From CBDHHC01 sp050633205 (GTDB lineage Bacteria > Pseudomonadota > Alphaproteobacteria > Rhizobiales > CBDHHC01), in NCBI GenBank assembly GCA_050633205.1, contig JBOEGA010000121.1, forward strand, positions 1-9,683: a stretch of 9,683 nt of DNA, in the 5' to 3' direction. Numbering within the stretch: the first letter of the stretch is position 1; each line of letters opens with the position of its first letter. A program made the translations under genes and the position numbers. Shown here in pieces: positions 1-5,469 of the stretch. The notes under the pieces were generated by a model. The model saw nothing but the letters and a program-made list of their open reading frames with translations, was not told the origin of the DNA and ran no database searches.

Positions 1-526
1 TAGAAATTGGGGGTTGATCACCCTTAAAATGATTAACAACAGACATGATATGAGGAGCTGCTACTATTTCCAGGTCTAAAGATGCCCATGCTGCTTCTGA
101 ACCACAGCTCTCAGGGCAGATCAGCCCAAGTCCTAAACCACTGGCTCCAATTGCGGCAGGCAATCCACCAACGACATAGCTAATTGAACCATCCAGTGAT
201 AATTCACCAATTGCACAGTATTTTTTAAGTTCTTCTATTGGAAACGCCCCTGATGCAGCCATTAATCCAAGTGCAATAGGGAGGTCATAATGGCTTCCTT
301 CTTTTGGCAGGTCTGCCGGCGCAAGATTCACAGTGATCCGCTTTGGGGGAAGGCCAAGGCCTATTGTATTCAGGGCACCTTCCACCCTCTCCCTGCTTTC
401 AGCAACTGCCTTATCGGGCAATCCAACTATATTGAAACGCATATTTCCTGGGCCAATATGAACCTGAACATCGACTGCTCTGGCCTCTATCCCAACGATG
501 GCGACGGTGGTTACATGGGCGTACAT
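1..526 (-). CDS. yifB: YifB/ComM family Mg-chelatase-like AAA+ ATPase, N-terminal part (cut by window edge)
   Basis: About 175 N-terminal codons are present; the family is usually near 500 residues, so roughly a third is visible. The translation opens MYAHVTTVAIVGIEARAVDV and carries the conserved N-terminal signature of the family: FNIVGLPDKAVAESRERV (about residues 31-48), then PKRITVNLAPADLPKEGSHY and DLPIALGLMAA, then GELSLDG. This is the ChlI-like domain with a Lon-protease-type S5 fold. The Walker A/B ATPase module would lie beyond base 1. Known family role: ComM is a hexameric helicase that promotes branch migration during natural transformation; many carriers are not known to be competent, so a wider recombination role is likely. 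The ATG at 526 is chosen because AGGA lies 8 bases upstream and the protein start matches relatives. It has its own strong promoter and a LexA-type box in the 104 bases after yraN, so it need not depend on yraN transcription. No damage is seen in the visible part. Confidence 0.96.
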   Translation of the reverse strand, partial: MYAHVTTVAIVGIEARAVDVQVHIGPGNMRFNIVGLPDKAVAESRERVEGALNTIGLGLPPKRITVNLAPADLPKEGSHYDLPIALGLMAASGAFPIEELKKYCAIGELSLDGSISYVVGGLPAAIGASGLGLGLICPESCGSEAAWASLDLEIVAAPHIMSVVNHFKGDQPPIS

Positions 527-540
527 GAATTGTGTCCTAG

Positions 541-594
541 TTATGTTCCTGAAATGTTTTTATATAATTTACATAATAATTGTCAAGAACATAA
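541..594. repeat. 12-base inverted repeat flanking the yifB promoter
   Basis: The arms are TTATGTTCCTGA (541-552) and TCAAGAACATAA (583-594). They are inverted copies with one mismatch, which would be a G-U pair in RNA, separated by 30 bases. One arm covers the -35 hexamer and one GTTC half of the LexA-type box; the other lies at the predicted transcription start. It could be a second operator half-site allowing looping, or a chance by-product of the AT-rich sequence. Confidence 0.5.
559..586 (-). promoter_or_regulatory. Sigma-70-type promoter of yifB
   Basis: On the minus strand a perfect TTGACA (586-581) is followed after 16 bases by TATAAA (564-559). The predicted transcription start is near 552, giving a leader of about 26 bases before the ATG at 526. 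This is the best promoter match in the window. The -35 hexamer directly touches the GTTC-N7-GTTC motif upstream, so a repressor bound there would block RNA polymerase. Confidence 0.75.
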
Positions 595-601
595 TAAGAA
601 C
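587..601 (-). promoter_or_regulatory. Probable LexA (SOS) box of yifB, GTTC-N7-GTTC
   Basis: Read on the minus strand this is GTTC, TTATTAT, GTTC: an exact match to the direct-repeat LexA operator known from alphaproteobacteria. It ends one base before the -35 hexamer of the yifB promoter, the kind of placement expected for a repressor site. Seen: the exact motif and its position. Known: the consensus and its class. Inferred: that LexA binds here and that yifB is induced by DNA damage. An 8-base specified motif can occur by chance, but its placement at the only promoter of a recombination gene makes that less likely. Confidence 0.7.
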
Positions 602-630
602 AAATTATAGAAATTGCCATAATTCAAATA

Positions 631-1002
631 TTACTCTCTATAAAAATCCTTAAAATGCGATAGTTTCTTCCATGGAACTAATGCGATATAGTCATAAGCA
701 ATATTGAACTCTTTATAATAACAGTTTTTCCTTATCCAATACTTGGAAGAAGCAATAATTCTTTTTTCCTGATACCTAGTCAAAGCACCTAAAGCTTTCT
801 CCAGGTCAGACCTTAACTTTACTTCTACAAAAGCCAGTCTTTTCCCTCGCAATGCTATAATGTCAATTTCTCCGGCACGGGTTTTATAGCGCCTGGCCAG
901 AATTCTATATCCTTTTAACATTAAATAGAGTGATGCCAGGGCCTCGGCCAAATGACCTTTCCAGTAACTAAAACGCTTTTTTCTGATTTTGCGCCTGTTC
1001 AC
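631..1002 (-). CDS. yraN: YraN family (UPF0102) endonuclease-like protein
   Basis: The product has 123 residues, the usual size for this family. It shows the family pattern of a PD-(D/E)XK nuclease fold: E20 in the first helix (GHLAEALASLYL), G44-E45-I46-D47 (TRAGEIDIIA), and E60-V61-K62 (FVEVKLR). These residues would form the metal site, so the catalytic set looks intact. The biological role is unsettled; some relatives are reported to act on branched DNA, so pairing with the branch-migration ATPase gene yifB downstream is suggestive but not proof. The start is GTG at 1002, with GAGGAG five bases upstream. An ATG overlapping it at 1004 is out of frame and hits TGA immediately. The protein is very basic at its N-terminus (NRRKIRKKR), consistent with nucleic-acid contact. 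yifB follows after 104 bases. Confidence 0.93.
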   Translation of the reverse strand: MNRRKIRKKRFSYWKGHLAEALASLYLMLKGYRILARRYKTRAGEIDIIALRGKRLAFVEVKLRSDLEKALGALTRYQEKRIIASSKYWIRKNCYYKEFNIAYDYIALVPWKKLSHFKDFYRE

Positions 1003-1316
1003 ATCTGCTCCTCAAAATATTCTGTGCTTTAATAGTTACTGACAATATTGTAGGTTTACTTCGAATCAGTTGTCCAAGTCAGGTAATGCCAGTATTCGGG
1101 AATTAGTCAGAGCTCCCTAAGATTACGTTTATTTTACAATTACCAAGGTCTGTTTTTTTGCAGATTTCTTTATTCGGACATAGTCTCATAGCAGTGTTGT
1201 GTGCTAAATATTATTCTTACAGAAACAGATGTTTTCCGTTTTTATCAGTGATTAAATATATTCTGGAAAGCAATGAGAAGATTTAAGAAATTCTCGATGG
1301 TTTGTTGGGTGAAAAA
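1003..1316. other. Divergent spacer between yraN and the lipoprotein gene
   Basis: This AT-rich spacer of 314 bases separates two divergent genes. On the minus side it holds the yraN promoter and ribosome site. On the plus side it ends with a possible short leader ORF (1273-1320). I see no strong plus-strand promoter; the AT-rich stretch around 1230-1262 offers only weak -10-like sequences such as TATATT at 1257. No tRNA-like fold or remnant of another gene is recognisable. In many alphaproteobacteria rsmI lies at this divergent junction; none is present here. Confidence 0.6.
1047..1076 (-). promoter_or_regulatory. Sigma-70-type promoter of yraN
   Basis: On the minus strand TGGACA (1076-1071), 18 bases, then TACAAT (1052-1047); each hexamer is one base away from the consensus. 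The expected start near 1040 leaves a leader of about 38 bases containing the strong GAGGAG ribosome site. The position just upstream of yraN supports it. The 18-base spacer is at the long end of normal. Confidence 0.55.
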
Positions 1317-1320
1317 ATGA
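1273..1320 (+). CDS. Possible 15-codon leader ORF coupled to the lipoprotein gene
   Basis: An ATG at 1273 opens a reading frame encoding MRRFKKFSMVCWVKK, ending in TGA at 1318-1320. GGAAAG lies two bases before the ATG, close for a Shine-Dalgarno site. The stop overlaps the ATG of the lipoprotein gene in the ATGA arrangement typical of translational coupling. The peptide is strongly basic with no family resemblance. It may be a real leader that delivers ribosomes to the downstream start, or a chance ORF: 15 codons is short, and the downstream gene has its own GGGTGA site. Confidence 0.3.
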   Translation: MRRFKKFSMVCWVKK

Positions 1321-2543
1321 AGCCAAAAGCGACACTTAACGCTATGAAGAAATTCAGCCGCAGAGCTTTAATCGTTTGTGCAGGCCTCAGCCTGCTTGGC
1401 GCATGTACTTCCCGCCTACTTGATCCCAATGCGCCTATTTCGTCTTCAGAGAAGGGGCAGCAAGAACAGAATCTGCGCCCACTGCAAAAAAAGACCAGTG
1501 TTAAAGTTACTCTGCTACTGCCACTTACAGCAGGGAATCCCTCAACGGCCAGTGTTGCTAAAAGTCTGAAACAGGCTGGAGAGCTGGCATTATTTGATTT
1601 TGATAATCCGAATATACTTCTTACAACAAAAGATACCAAAGGCACGCCGGAAGGGGCCAAGGCTGCAACCGAGGCTGCTGTTAAAGATGGTGCAGAACTT
1701 ATCATTGGACCTCTGTTTGCTACTTCCGTACAGGCTTCTTCTCCTGTGGCCAGAGAAGCCGGTATTCCAATGATCGCCTTTTCTTCAGATCAGAAGGTTG
1801 CCGGTGATGGCGTATATCTTCTCAGCTTCCTGGCGGGTAAGGACCTTCCAAGAATCATCAGTCATGCTGTTTCTCAGGGAAAGACAACATTTGCCGCATT
1901 AATACCGAAAACCCCCTATGGCGAAATTGTAGAGCTTAATCTTAGAGAAGCTGTTACGCGAGCCGGTGGCGAGATTGTAGCATTAGAAAGATTTCCTCTG
2001 GATGCCAATGGTATGCTGGCTCCTGTCAAAAAGATTTCCGAGGTCATTAAACGCGAGGATGAACCTGTTCAGGCTCTGCTATTACCAGGCGGGCCCGAGA
2101 CGCTTCCTACGCTGGCTCCTCTTATGCCATATTTTGAAATTGACCCGAAGAAAGTCAAATTTATTGGAACAGGTCTGTGGGATTATGCAAATGTTGGACG
2201 GGAAAAGCCGCTAATTGGTGGCTGGTTTCCTGCTCCCGATCCGAGTGGCTGGCGCAATTTCACACAAAAATATGCAAAAACCTATGGCAAGGCACCACCA
2301 AGGATAGCCAGTCTTTCCTATGATGCTGTCAGTCTTGCAGTCTCTTTATCTACTAACCCTCAGGGGCAAAGATATTCAGCTACCCAACTAACCCGGGACA
2401 GTGGGTTTGCGGGTATTGACGGACTATTCAGGCTAAAGGCGGATGGAACATCTGAACGAGGTCTAGCGGTTCTTGAAGTCAAAAAATTTGGCTCCAGCGT
2501 CATCAGCCCGGCACCAAGTGTATTTGGCCAGGCCCAGTTTTAA
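1317..2543 (+). CDS. Penicillin-binding protein activator-type lipoprotein (LpoA C-terminal domain-like, periplasmic-binding fold)
   Basis: The product has 408 residues. The N-terminus is a lipoprotein signal: basic KKFSRR (11-16), a hydrophobic stretch, and lipobox L27-G28-A29-C30, followed by T31, which favours outer-membrane sorting. A polar linker (about 31-62) leads into a type I periplasmic-binding fold from VKVTLLLPLTA onward, including ELIIGPLFATSVQASSPVA, GIPMIAFSSD and a C-terminal IDGLFRLKADGTSERGLAVL strand pair. This matches the Peripla_BP_6 domain that forms the C-terminal half of E. coli LpoA, an activator of PBP1A; the TPR-like N-terminal half of E. coli LpoA is absent, as usual in alphaproteobacterial relatives. 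The likely role is regulation of peptidoglycan synthesis from the outer membrane; transport-type ligand binding is a less likely alternative. I chose ATG 1317 (GGGTGA four bases upstream, best signal-peptide length) over an in-frame TTG at 1302 that would add five residues. The gene is convergent with hemW. Confidence 0.88.
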   Translation: MKPKATLNAMKKFSRRALIVCAGLSLLGACTSRLLDPNAPISSSEKGQQEQNLRPLQKKTSVKVTLLLPLTAGNPSTASVAKSLKQAGELALFDFDNPNILLTTKDTKGTPEGAKAATEAAVKDGAELIIGPLFATSVQASSPVAREAGIPMIAFSSDQKVAGDGVYLLSFLAGKDLPRIISHAVSQGKTTFAALIPKTPYGEIVELNLREAVTRAGGEIVALERFPLDANGMLAPVKKISEVIKREDEPVQALLLPGGPETLPTLAPLMPYFEIDPKKVKFIGTGLWDYANVGREKPLIGGWFPAPDPSGWRNFTQKYAKTYGKAPPRIASLSYDAVSLAVSLSTNPQGQRYSATQLTRDSGFAGIDGLFRLKADGTSERGLAVLEVKKFGSSVISPAPSVFGQAQF

Positions 2544-3727
2544 TTTTCAGAAGACAGGGTTTGTGCAATTTCAGAGATCAGGTGGTTTAATATAAACCAC
2601 CCTTTTGGAGTTGCAGAAAGGTAGTTGTTGTCTGAATCAATAGACAATAACCCGTCACTGATATGCTGAGAAAGCTGTTTGAGGCTGACCTGATAGCCTG
2701 TCATTTCCTTAAGTCTGGTTAAATTGATTCCGGTCTTCAATCGAAGCCCCATAATAACCATTTCATCGGCCTGCTGCTCTCTGGAAAGTGTTTCACCAGC
2801 ATCATGGCCATGGTTATTTTCCTCTACGGAATTTCTCCAGATTTCCGGATTTCTTATACATGAAGTTGCAACGGTCTGGCCATCAATGTTCAGGCGTCCG
2901 TGAGCACCCGGGCCGATGCCTGCATATTCTCCGTAATTCCAGTAGATGAGATTATGCTCGCATTGTTCACCCTCACGTGCATGGTTGGATATTTCATAGG
3001 CAGGCAGATTGTTGGCTTCACAAACCTGCTGTGTAATCAGGTAATGTTCTTCAGCGAGTTCACTGTTCGGGATTTTCAGTTTTCCTGCAGCATAAAGATC
3101 TGCAAAACGGGTTCCCGGTTCAATTGTAAGCTGGTAAAGGGACAGGTGGCCAACGGCCCATTGAAGTGCGGTTTCCAGTTCTTTTTGCCAGTCTTCCGGT
3201 GACTGCCCCGGTCTGGCATAAATCAGATCGAAAGAGTATCTGCTGAATGTTTCAGCAGCTATTTCTATGGCTTTCAGCGCTTCCTCAGCAGAATGCAATC
3301 GTCCCAGTTTTTTTAAATCCTGATCATTTAAAGCCTGCACTCCGACTGATACCCGATTAACGCCTATCTGGTTATAGGCCTTGAAGCGCGAAGCTTCCAC
3401 ACTGGTAGGATTTGCTTCAAGTGTAATTTCAGCTCCGGCTTCCAGTTTCCAGATTTTTGCTATGTGATTAATGATGGCTTCTACGGTTTGTGGCTTCATC
3501 AGAGATGGAGTGCCCCCGCCGAAGAAAATACTTTTTACGTTTTTATCGGGAGATGACTGTGCTGTGTAATCCAGCTCATGCAGATAGGCCTGAAGAAACC
3601 GGTCTTCATCAATTCCATTTTGTCTTACATGAGAATTGAAATCGCAATAAGGACATTTTGACTGACAAAAGGGCCAGTGAACATAGACTGCGAAACCGGG
3701 GTCACCGTTGTTACTCTGATGGCTCAA
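2540..3727 (-). CDS. hemW: HemW, radical SAM heme chaperone
   Basis: The product has 395 residues, the usual family length. The radical SAM cluster motif is C21-x3-C25-x2-C28 followed by D-F, the HemW form; true coproporphyrinogen dehydrogenase HemN has a fourth cysteine there. GGGTPS (70-75) is the SAM-binding glycine motif, and H258-N-L-I-Y-W263 is the HNxxYW motif associated with heme binding in HemW. A HemN C-terminal domain follows. HemW is thought to deliver heme to target proteins rather than make it; older annotation as HemN is common. The start is TTG at 3727: an in-frame stop lies four codons upstream and no other start codon occurs before the conserved YVHWPFC segment. The start lies 17 bases inside the end of rdgB, so translation is probably coupled. 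The stop overlaps the convergent lipoprotein stop (TTAA, 2540-2543). It is the last gene of the rph-rdgB-hemW unit. Confidence 0.96.
   Translation of the reverse strand: MSHQSNNGDPGFAVYVHWPFCQSKCPYCDFNSHVRQNGIDEDRFLQAYLHELDYTAQSSPDKNVKSIFFGGGTPSLMKPQTVEAIINHIAKIWKLEAGAEITLEANPTSVEASRFKAYNQIGVNRVSVGVQALNDQDLKKLGRLHSAEEALKAIEIAAETFSRYSFDLIYARPGQSPEDWQKELETALQWAVGHLSLYQLTIEPGTRFADLYAAGKLKIPNSELAEEHYLITQQVCEANNLPAYEISNHAREGEQCEHNLIYWNYGEYAGIGPGAHGRLNIDGQTVATSCIRNPEIWRNSVEENNHGHDAGETLSREQQADEMVIMGLRLKTGINLTRLKEMTGYQVSLKQLSQHISDGLLSIDSDNNYLSATPKGWFILNHLISEIAQTLSSEN
2581..2606 (+). terminator. Likely intrinsic terminator of the lipoprotein gene, inside hemW
   Basis: A perfect 9-base-pair stem, GGTGGTTTA (2581-2589) and TAAACCACC (2593-2601), with a three-base loop, is followed by C and TTTT. 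It begins 38 bases after the lipoprotein stop. The T run is short, so efficiency may be moderate. The same bases encode the PKGWFILNHLI stretch of HemW on the other strand, so the hairpin coexists with coding constraint. On the minus strand no T run follows, so it would serve only the plus-strand transcript. Confidence 0.6.
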
Positions 3728-4337
3728 GGCATTCTCTTACAAACAGTTGGAAAGCCTGTGCCCTATGGGAGATTTTCTGTTTGATATCAGACTCGATCTC
3801 AGCAAATGTCTGAGTGTAACCATCGGGAACAAACATTGGATCATAACCGAATCCCAGTTCACCCCGAATTGGCCAGACTAATGTACCAAATATTTTCCCA
3901 TCAAAAAATTTATGAGTTCCATCTGGCCAGGCCAAACACAACGAGCAGGTAAAGTTTGCTTTTGGAGGCCATTCGATATCGTCTTTTTTCTGTTGCAACT
4001 CGTTCCAGACGCGTTCCATTGCAACCGAGAAATCTTTTCCCGGTCCTGCCCAGCGCGCGGAGTAGATACCCGGAGCGCCATCGAGGCCAGCGACCTCGAT
4101 GCCGGAATCATCAGAAAGTGATGGTTTACCTGAGGCTTCAGCAGCGGCAAGCGCTTTCAACAAAGCATTCGCGTTGAAAGTGGTTCCTGTTTCTTCAGGT
4201 TCCGGCAGGTTCAGTTCCCCTGCTGAAATCACATTCAGACCATATGGTGCTGTGAGCGCTGCTATTTCACGGATTTTTCCCTGGTTGTGGCTGGCCACAA
4301 CCAATTGTTCCGATTTTTGAAGCCTATGTTCAGACAT
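3711..4337 (-). CDS. rdgB: XTP/dITP diphosphatase (non-canonical purine NTP pyrophosphatase)
   Basis: The product has 208 residues, normal for the RdgB/HAM1 family. Motifs in order: the substrate-binding loop S16-H-N-x-G-K21, S75-D76-D77-S78-G79 with D77 matching the catalytic aspartate position, YSARWAG (92-98), GFGYDP (162-167) and SHRAQA (190-195). The enzyme hydrolyses XTP, ITP and dITP to monophosphates and pyrophosphate, keeping deaminated purines out of DNA and RNA. The ATG at 4337 follows the rph stop with no gap (TAAATG), and only a weak ribosome site precedes it, so reinitiation after rph is likely. The last 17 bases overlap the start of hemW. Confidence 0.97.
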   Translation of the reverse strand: MSEHRLQKSEQLVVASHNQGKIREIAALTAPYGLNVISAGELNLPEPEETGTTFNANALLKALAAAEASGKPSLSDDSGIEVAGLDGAPGIYSARWAGPGKDFSVAMERVWNELQQKKDDIEWPPKANFTCSLCLAWPDGTHKFFDGKIFGTLVWPIRGELGFGYDPMFVPDGYTQTFAEIESDIKQKISHRAQAFQLFVRECLEPSE

Positions 4338-5051
4338 TTATGTAACCGTTAGTTTCTGCAAATTAACAAGTTCACTTATACCCTTTTTTGCAAGACCTAA
4401 CAATTCGCCAAATTGTTCTTCACTGAAAGGGTCTTTTTCTGCTGTTGCCTGAATTTCAACTATGCCGCCCGAACCTGTCATGATGAAGTTTGCATCGGTT
4501 TCAGCTTCCGAGTCTTCAGCGTAATCCAGATCAAGGACTGAGGTTCCTTCATAGATACCGCAAGAGATAGCTGCAATCTGGTCTTTCAGAACTTCTTTTG
4601 TAACCATTTCCCGCTCTTTCATCCACTGAAGGCAATCATACAGAGCGACCCAGGCACCGGTGATTGATGCTGTTCTTGTTCCACCATCGGCCTGAATAAC
4701 ATCACAGTCCACAGTAATCTGTCTTTCACCCAGCGCATCAAGGTCACAGACAGCGCGAAGGCTTCGGCCAATAAGACGTTGAATTTCCTGTGTTCTGCCT
4801 GACTGTTTACCAGCTGCAGCTTCACGGCGCATACGGTCATTTGTTGATCTTGGCAGCATTCCGTATTCGGCTGTCACCCAGCCTTTACCTGTATTTTTCA
4901 TCCAGCCCGGTACACGCTCTTCCAGGCTAGCTGTGCAAAGTACATGAGTATTGCCACATTTAATGAAGCATGATCCTTCTGCATTTCTGGAGTATGCACG
5001 TTCCAGAGTCACGCGACGCAGTTCATCAGATTGTCTTTTCGATGGGCGCAT
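4338..5051 (-). CDS. rph: RNase PH
   Basis: The product has 237 residues, full length for the family. It starts MRPSKRQSDELRRV, a typical RNase PH opening. Phosphate-binding residues are present: R86 (SGRTQEIQRLIGRSLRA) and G124-T125-R126 in QADGGTRTASITGAW. The acidic active-site segment DLDYAEDSEAETDANFIMTG (174-193) is intact. RNase PH trims the 3' ends of tRNA precursors and other structured RNAs phosphorolytically. Unlike the frameshifted E. coli K-12 copy, this reading frame is complete. The ATG at 5051 is the first codon of the conserved segment; its ribosome site is weak. It is the first gene of the minus-strand unit rph-rdgB-hemW, divergent from hrcA across a 418-base spacer. Confidence 0.97.
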   Translation of the reverse strand: MRPSKRQSDELRRVTLERAYSRNAEGSCFIKCGNTHVLCTASLEERVPGWMKNTGKGWVTAEYGMLPRSTNDRMRREAAAGKQSGRTQEIQRLIGRSLRAVCDLDALGERQITVDCDVIQADGGTRTASITGAWVALYDCLQWMKEREMVTKEVLKDQIAAISCGIYEGTSVLDLDYAEDSEAETDANFIMTGSGGIVEIQATAEKDPFSEEQFGELLGLAKKGISELVNLQKLTVT

Positions 5052-5319
5052 TGGTTTATTTGTCCGCTGTATGTTGATTTTATTACTTCAGGAAAACACA
5101 AGAGCGTCAGGCTATGCTTGCCCCCTGCATCCTTATTTGAGGTTTAACAACCAGGAATTGGCTTTAAGTCAGGGCTTTGTTATTGATGATACAAAGCTAT
5201 TTAAGACCAAGATTTTAAAGTAGACTCAATAGCTTTCCACTTTAAGTTGTATAAACTTATTTCTACCCGCATATCAAGGTTAAAGGCTAATTCATGCTTG
5301 TGGCCTCAAAAAGGTGGTT

Positions 5320-5348
5320 TTGTCAACAGTTCACGGCCCTATATTACC
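5320..5348 (+). promoter_or_regulatory. Candidate promoter of hrcA with heat-shock-like -10
   Basis: CCCTATAT (5337-5344) resembles the CCTATAT -10 of alphaproteobacterial RpoH promoters and is nearly the same as the -10 before dnaK. The -35 side is less good: TTTGTC/TTGTCA near 5319-5325. The same DNA can be read as a sigma-70 promoter, TTGTCA (5320-5325), 17 bases, TATTAC (5343-5348). The start would leave a leader of about 115 bases. Which sigma factor is used cannot be decided from sequence. Confidence 0.35.
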
Positions 5349-5368
5349 GAAAGAGGCTATTGTGATAA

Positions 5369-5397
5369 TTGACGTTCAGTTGGTAGCAAACTAAATG
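5369..5397 (+). promoter_or_regulatory. Candidate housekeeping promoter of hrcA
   Basis: TTGACG (5369-5374) is one base from the consensus -35. Seventeen bases later is TAAATG (5392-5397), a poor -10 with only half the consensus bases. It is listed because of the good -35, correct spacing and location about 70 bases before the hrcA ATG. Confidence 0.3.
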
Positions 5398-5469
5398 TTT
5401 ATGGAGACAGGTTATCATTCTGGACTGATTTGTATGTCCGTTTTGGGAAAATATTGTTAAGCTAAAATT

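Larger units (their letters stand above)
5052..5469. other. Divergent spacer between rph and hrcA
   Basis: These 418 bases are AT-rich and hold no convincing gene. On the plus strand there are two promoter candidates for hrcA, annotated separately. On the minus strand no clear promoter for rph could be identified: a perfect TTGACA at 5326-5321 has no acceptable -10 at the right distance. AT-rich inverted repeats occur (arms 5215-5221 and 5239-5245; arms 5243-5248 and 5254-5259), but they lack terminator features. No CIRCE operator (TTAGCACTC-N9-GAGTGCTAA) or recognisable partial copy is visible. Confidence 0.6.

Noticed and set aside
290..610. 106-codon plus-strand ORF across the yifB start
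   Set aside because: It is antisense to clearly conserved YifB coding sequence and to its promoter, with no protein family resemblance.
2481..2508. Possible minus-strand terminator for hemW (GGCT/AGCC stem followed by AAATTTTTT)
   Set aside because: The stem is only four pairs with an 11-base unpaired loop, too weak to call.
4951..5223. 90-codon plus-strand ORF reaching into the rph-hrcA spacer
   Set aside because: Its first third is antisense to the conserved RNase PH start and the rest has no recognisable features or good ribosome site.
5215..5259. AT-rich inverted repeats in the rph-hrcA spacer
   Set aside because: The arms consist mostly of A and T and occur in AT-rich DNA; no T run or promoter association gives them a role.
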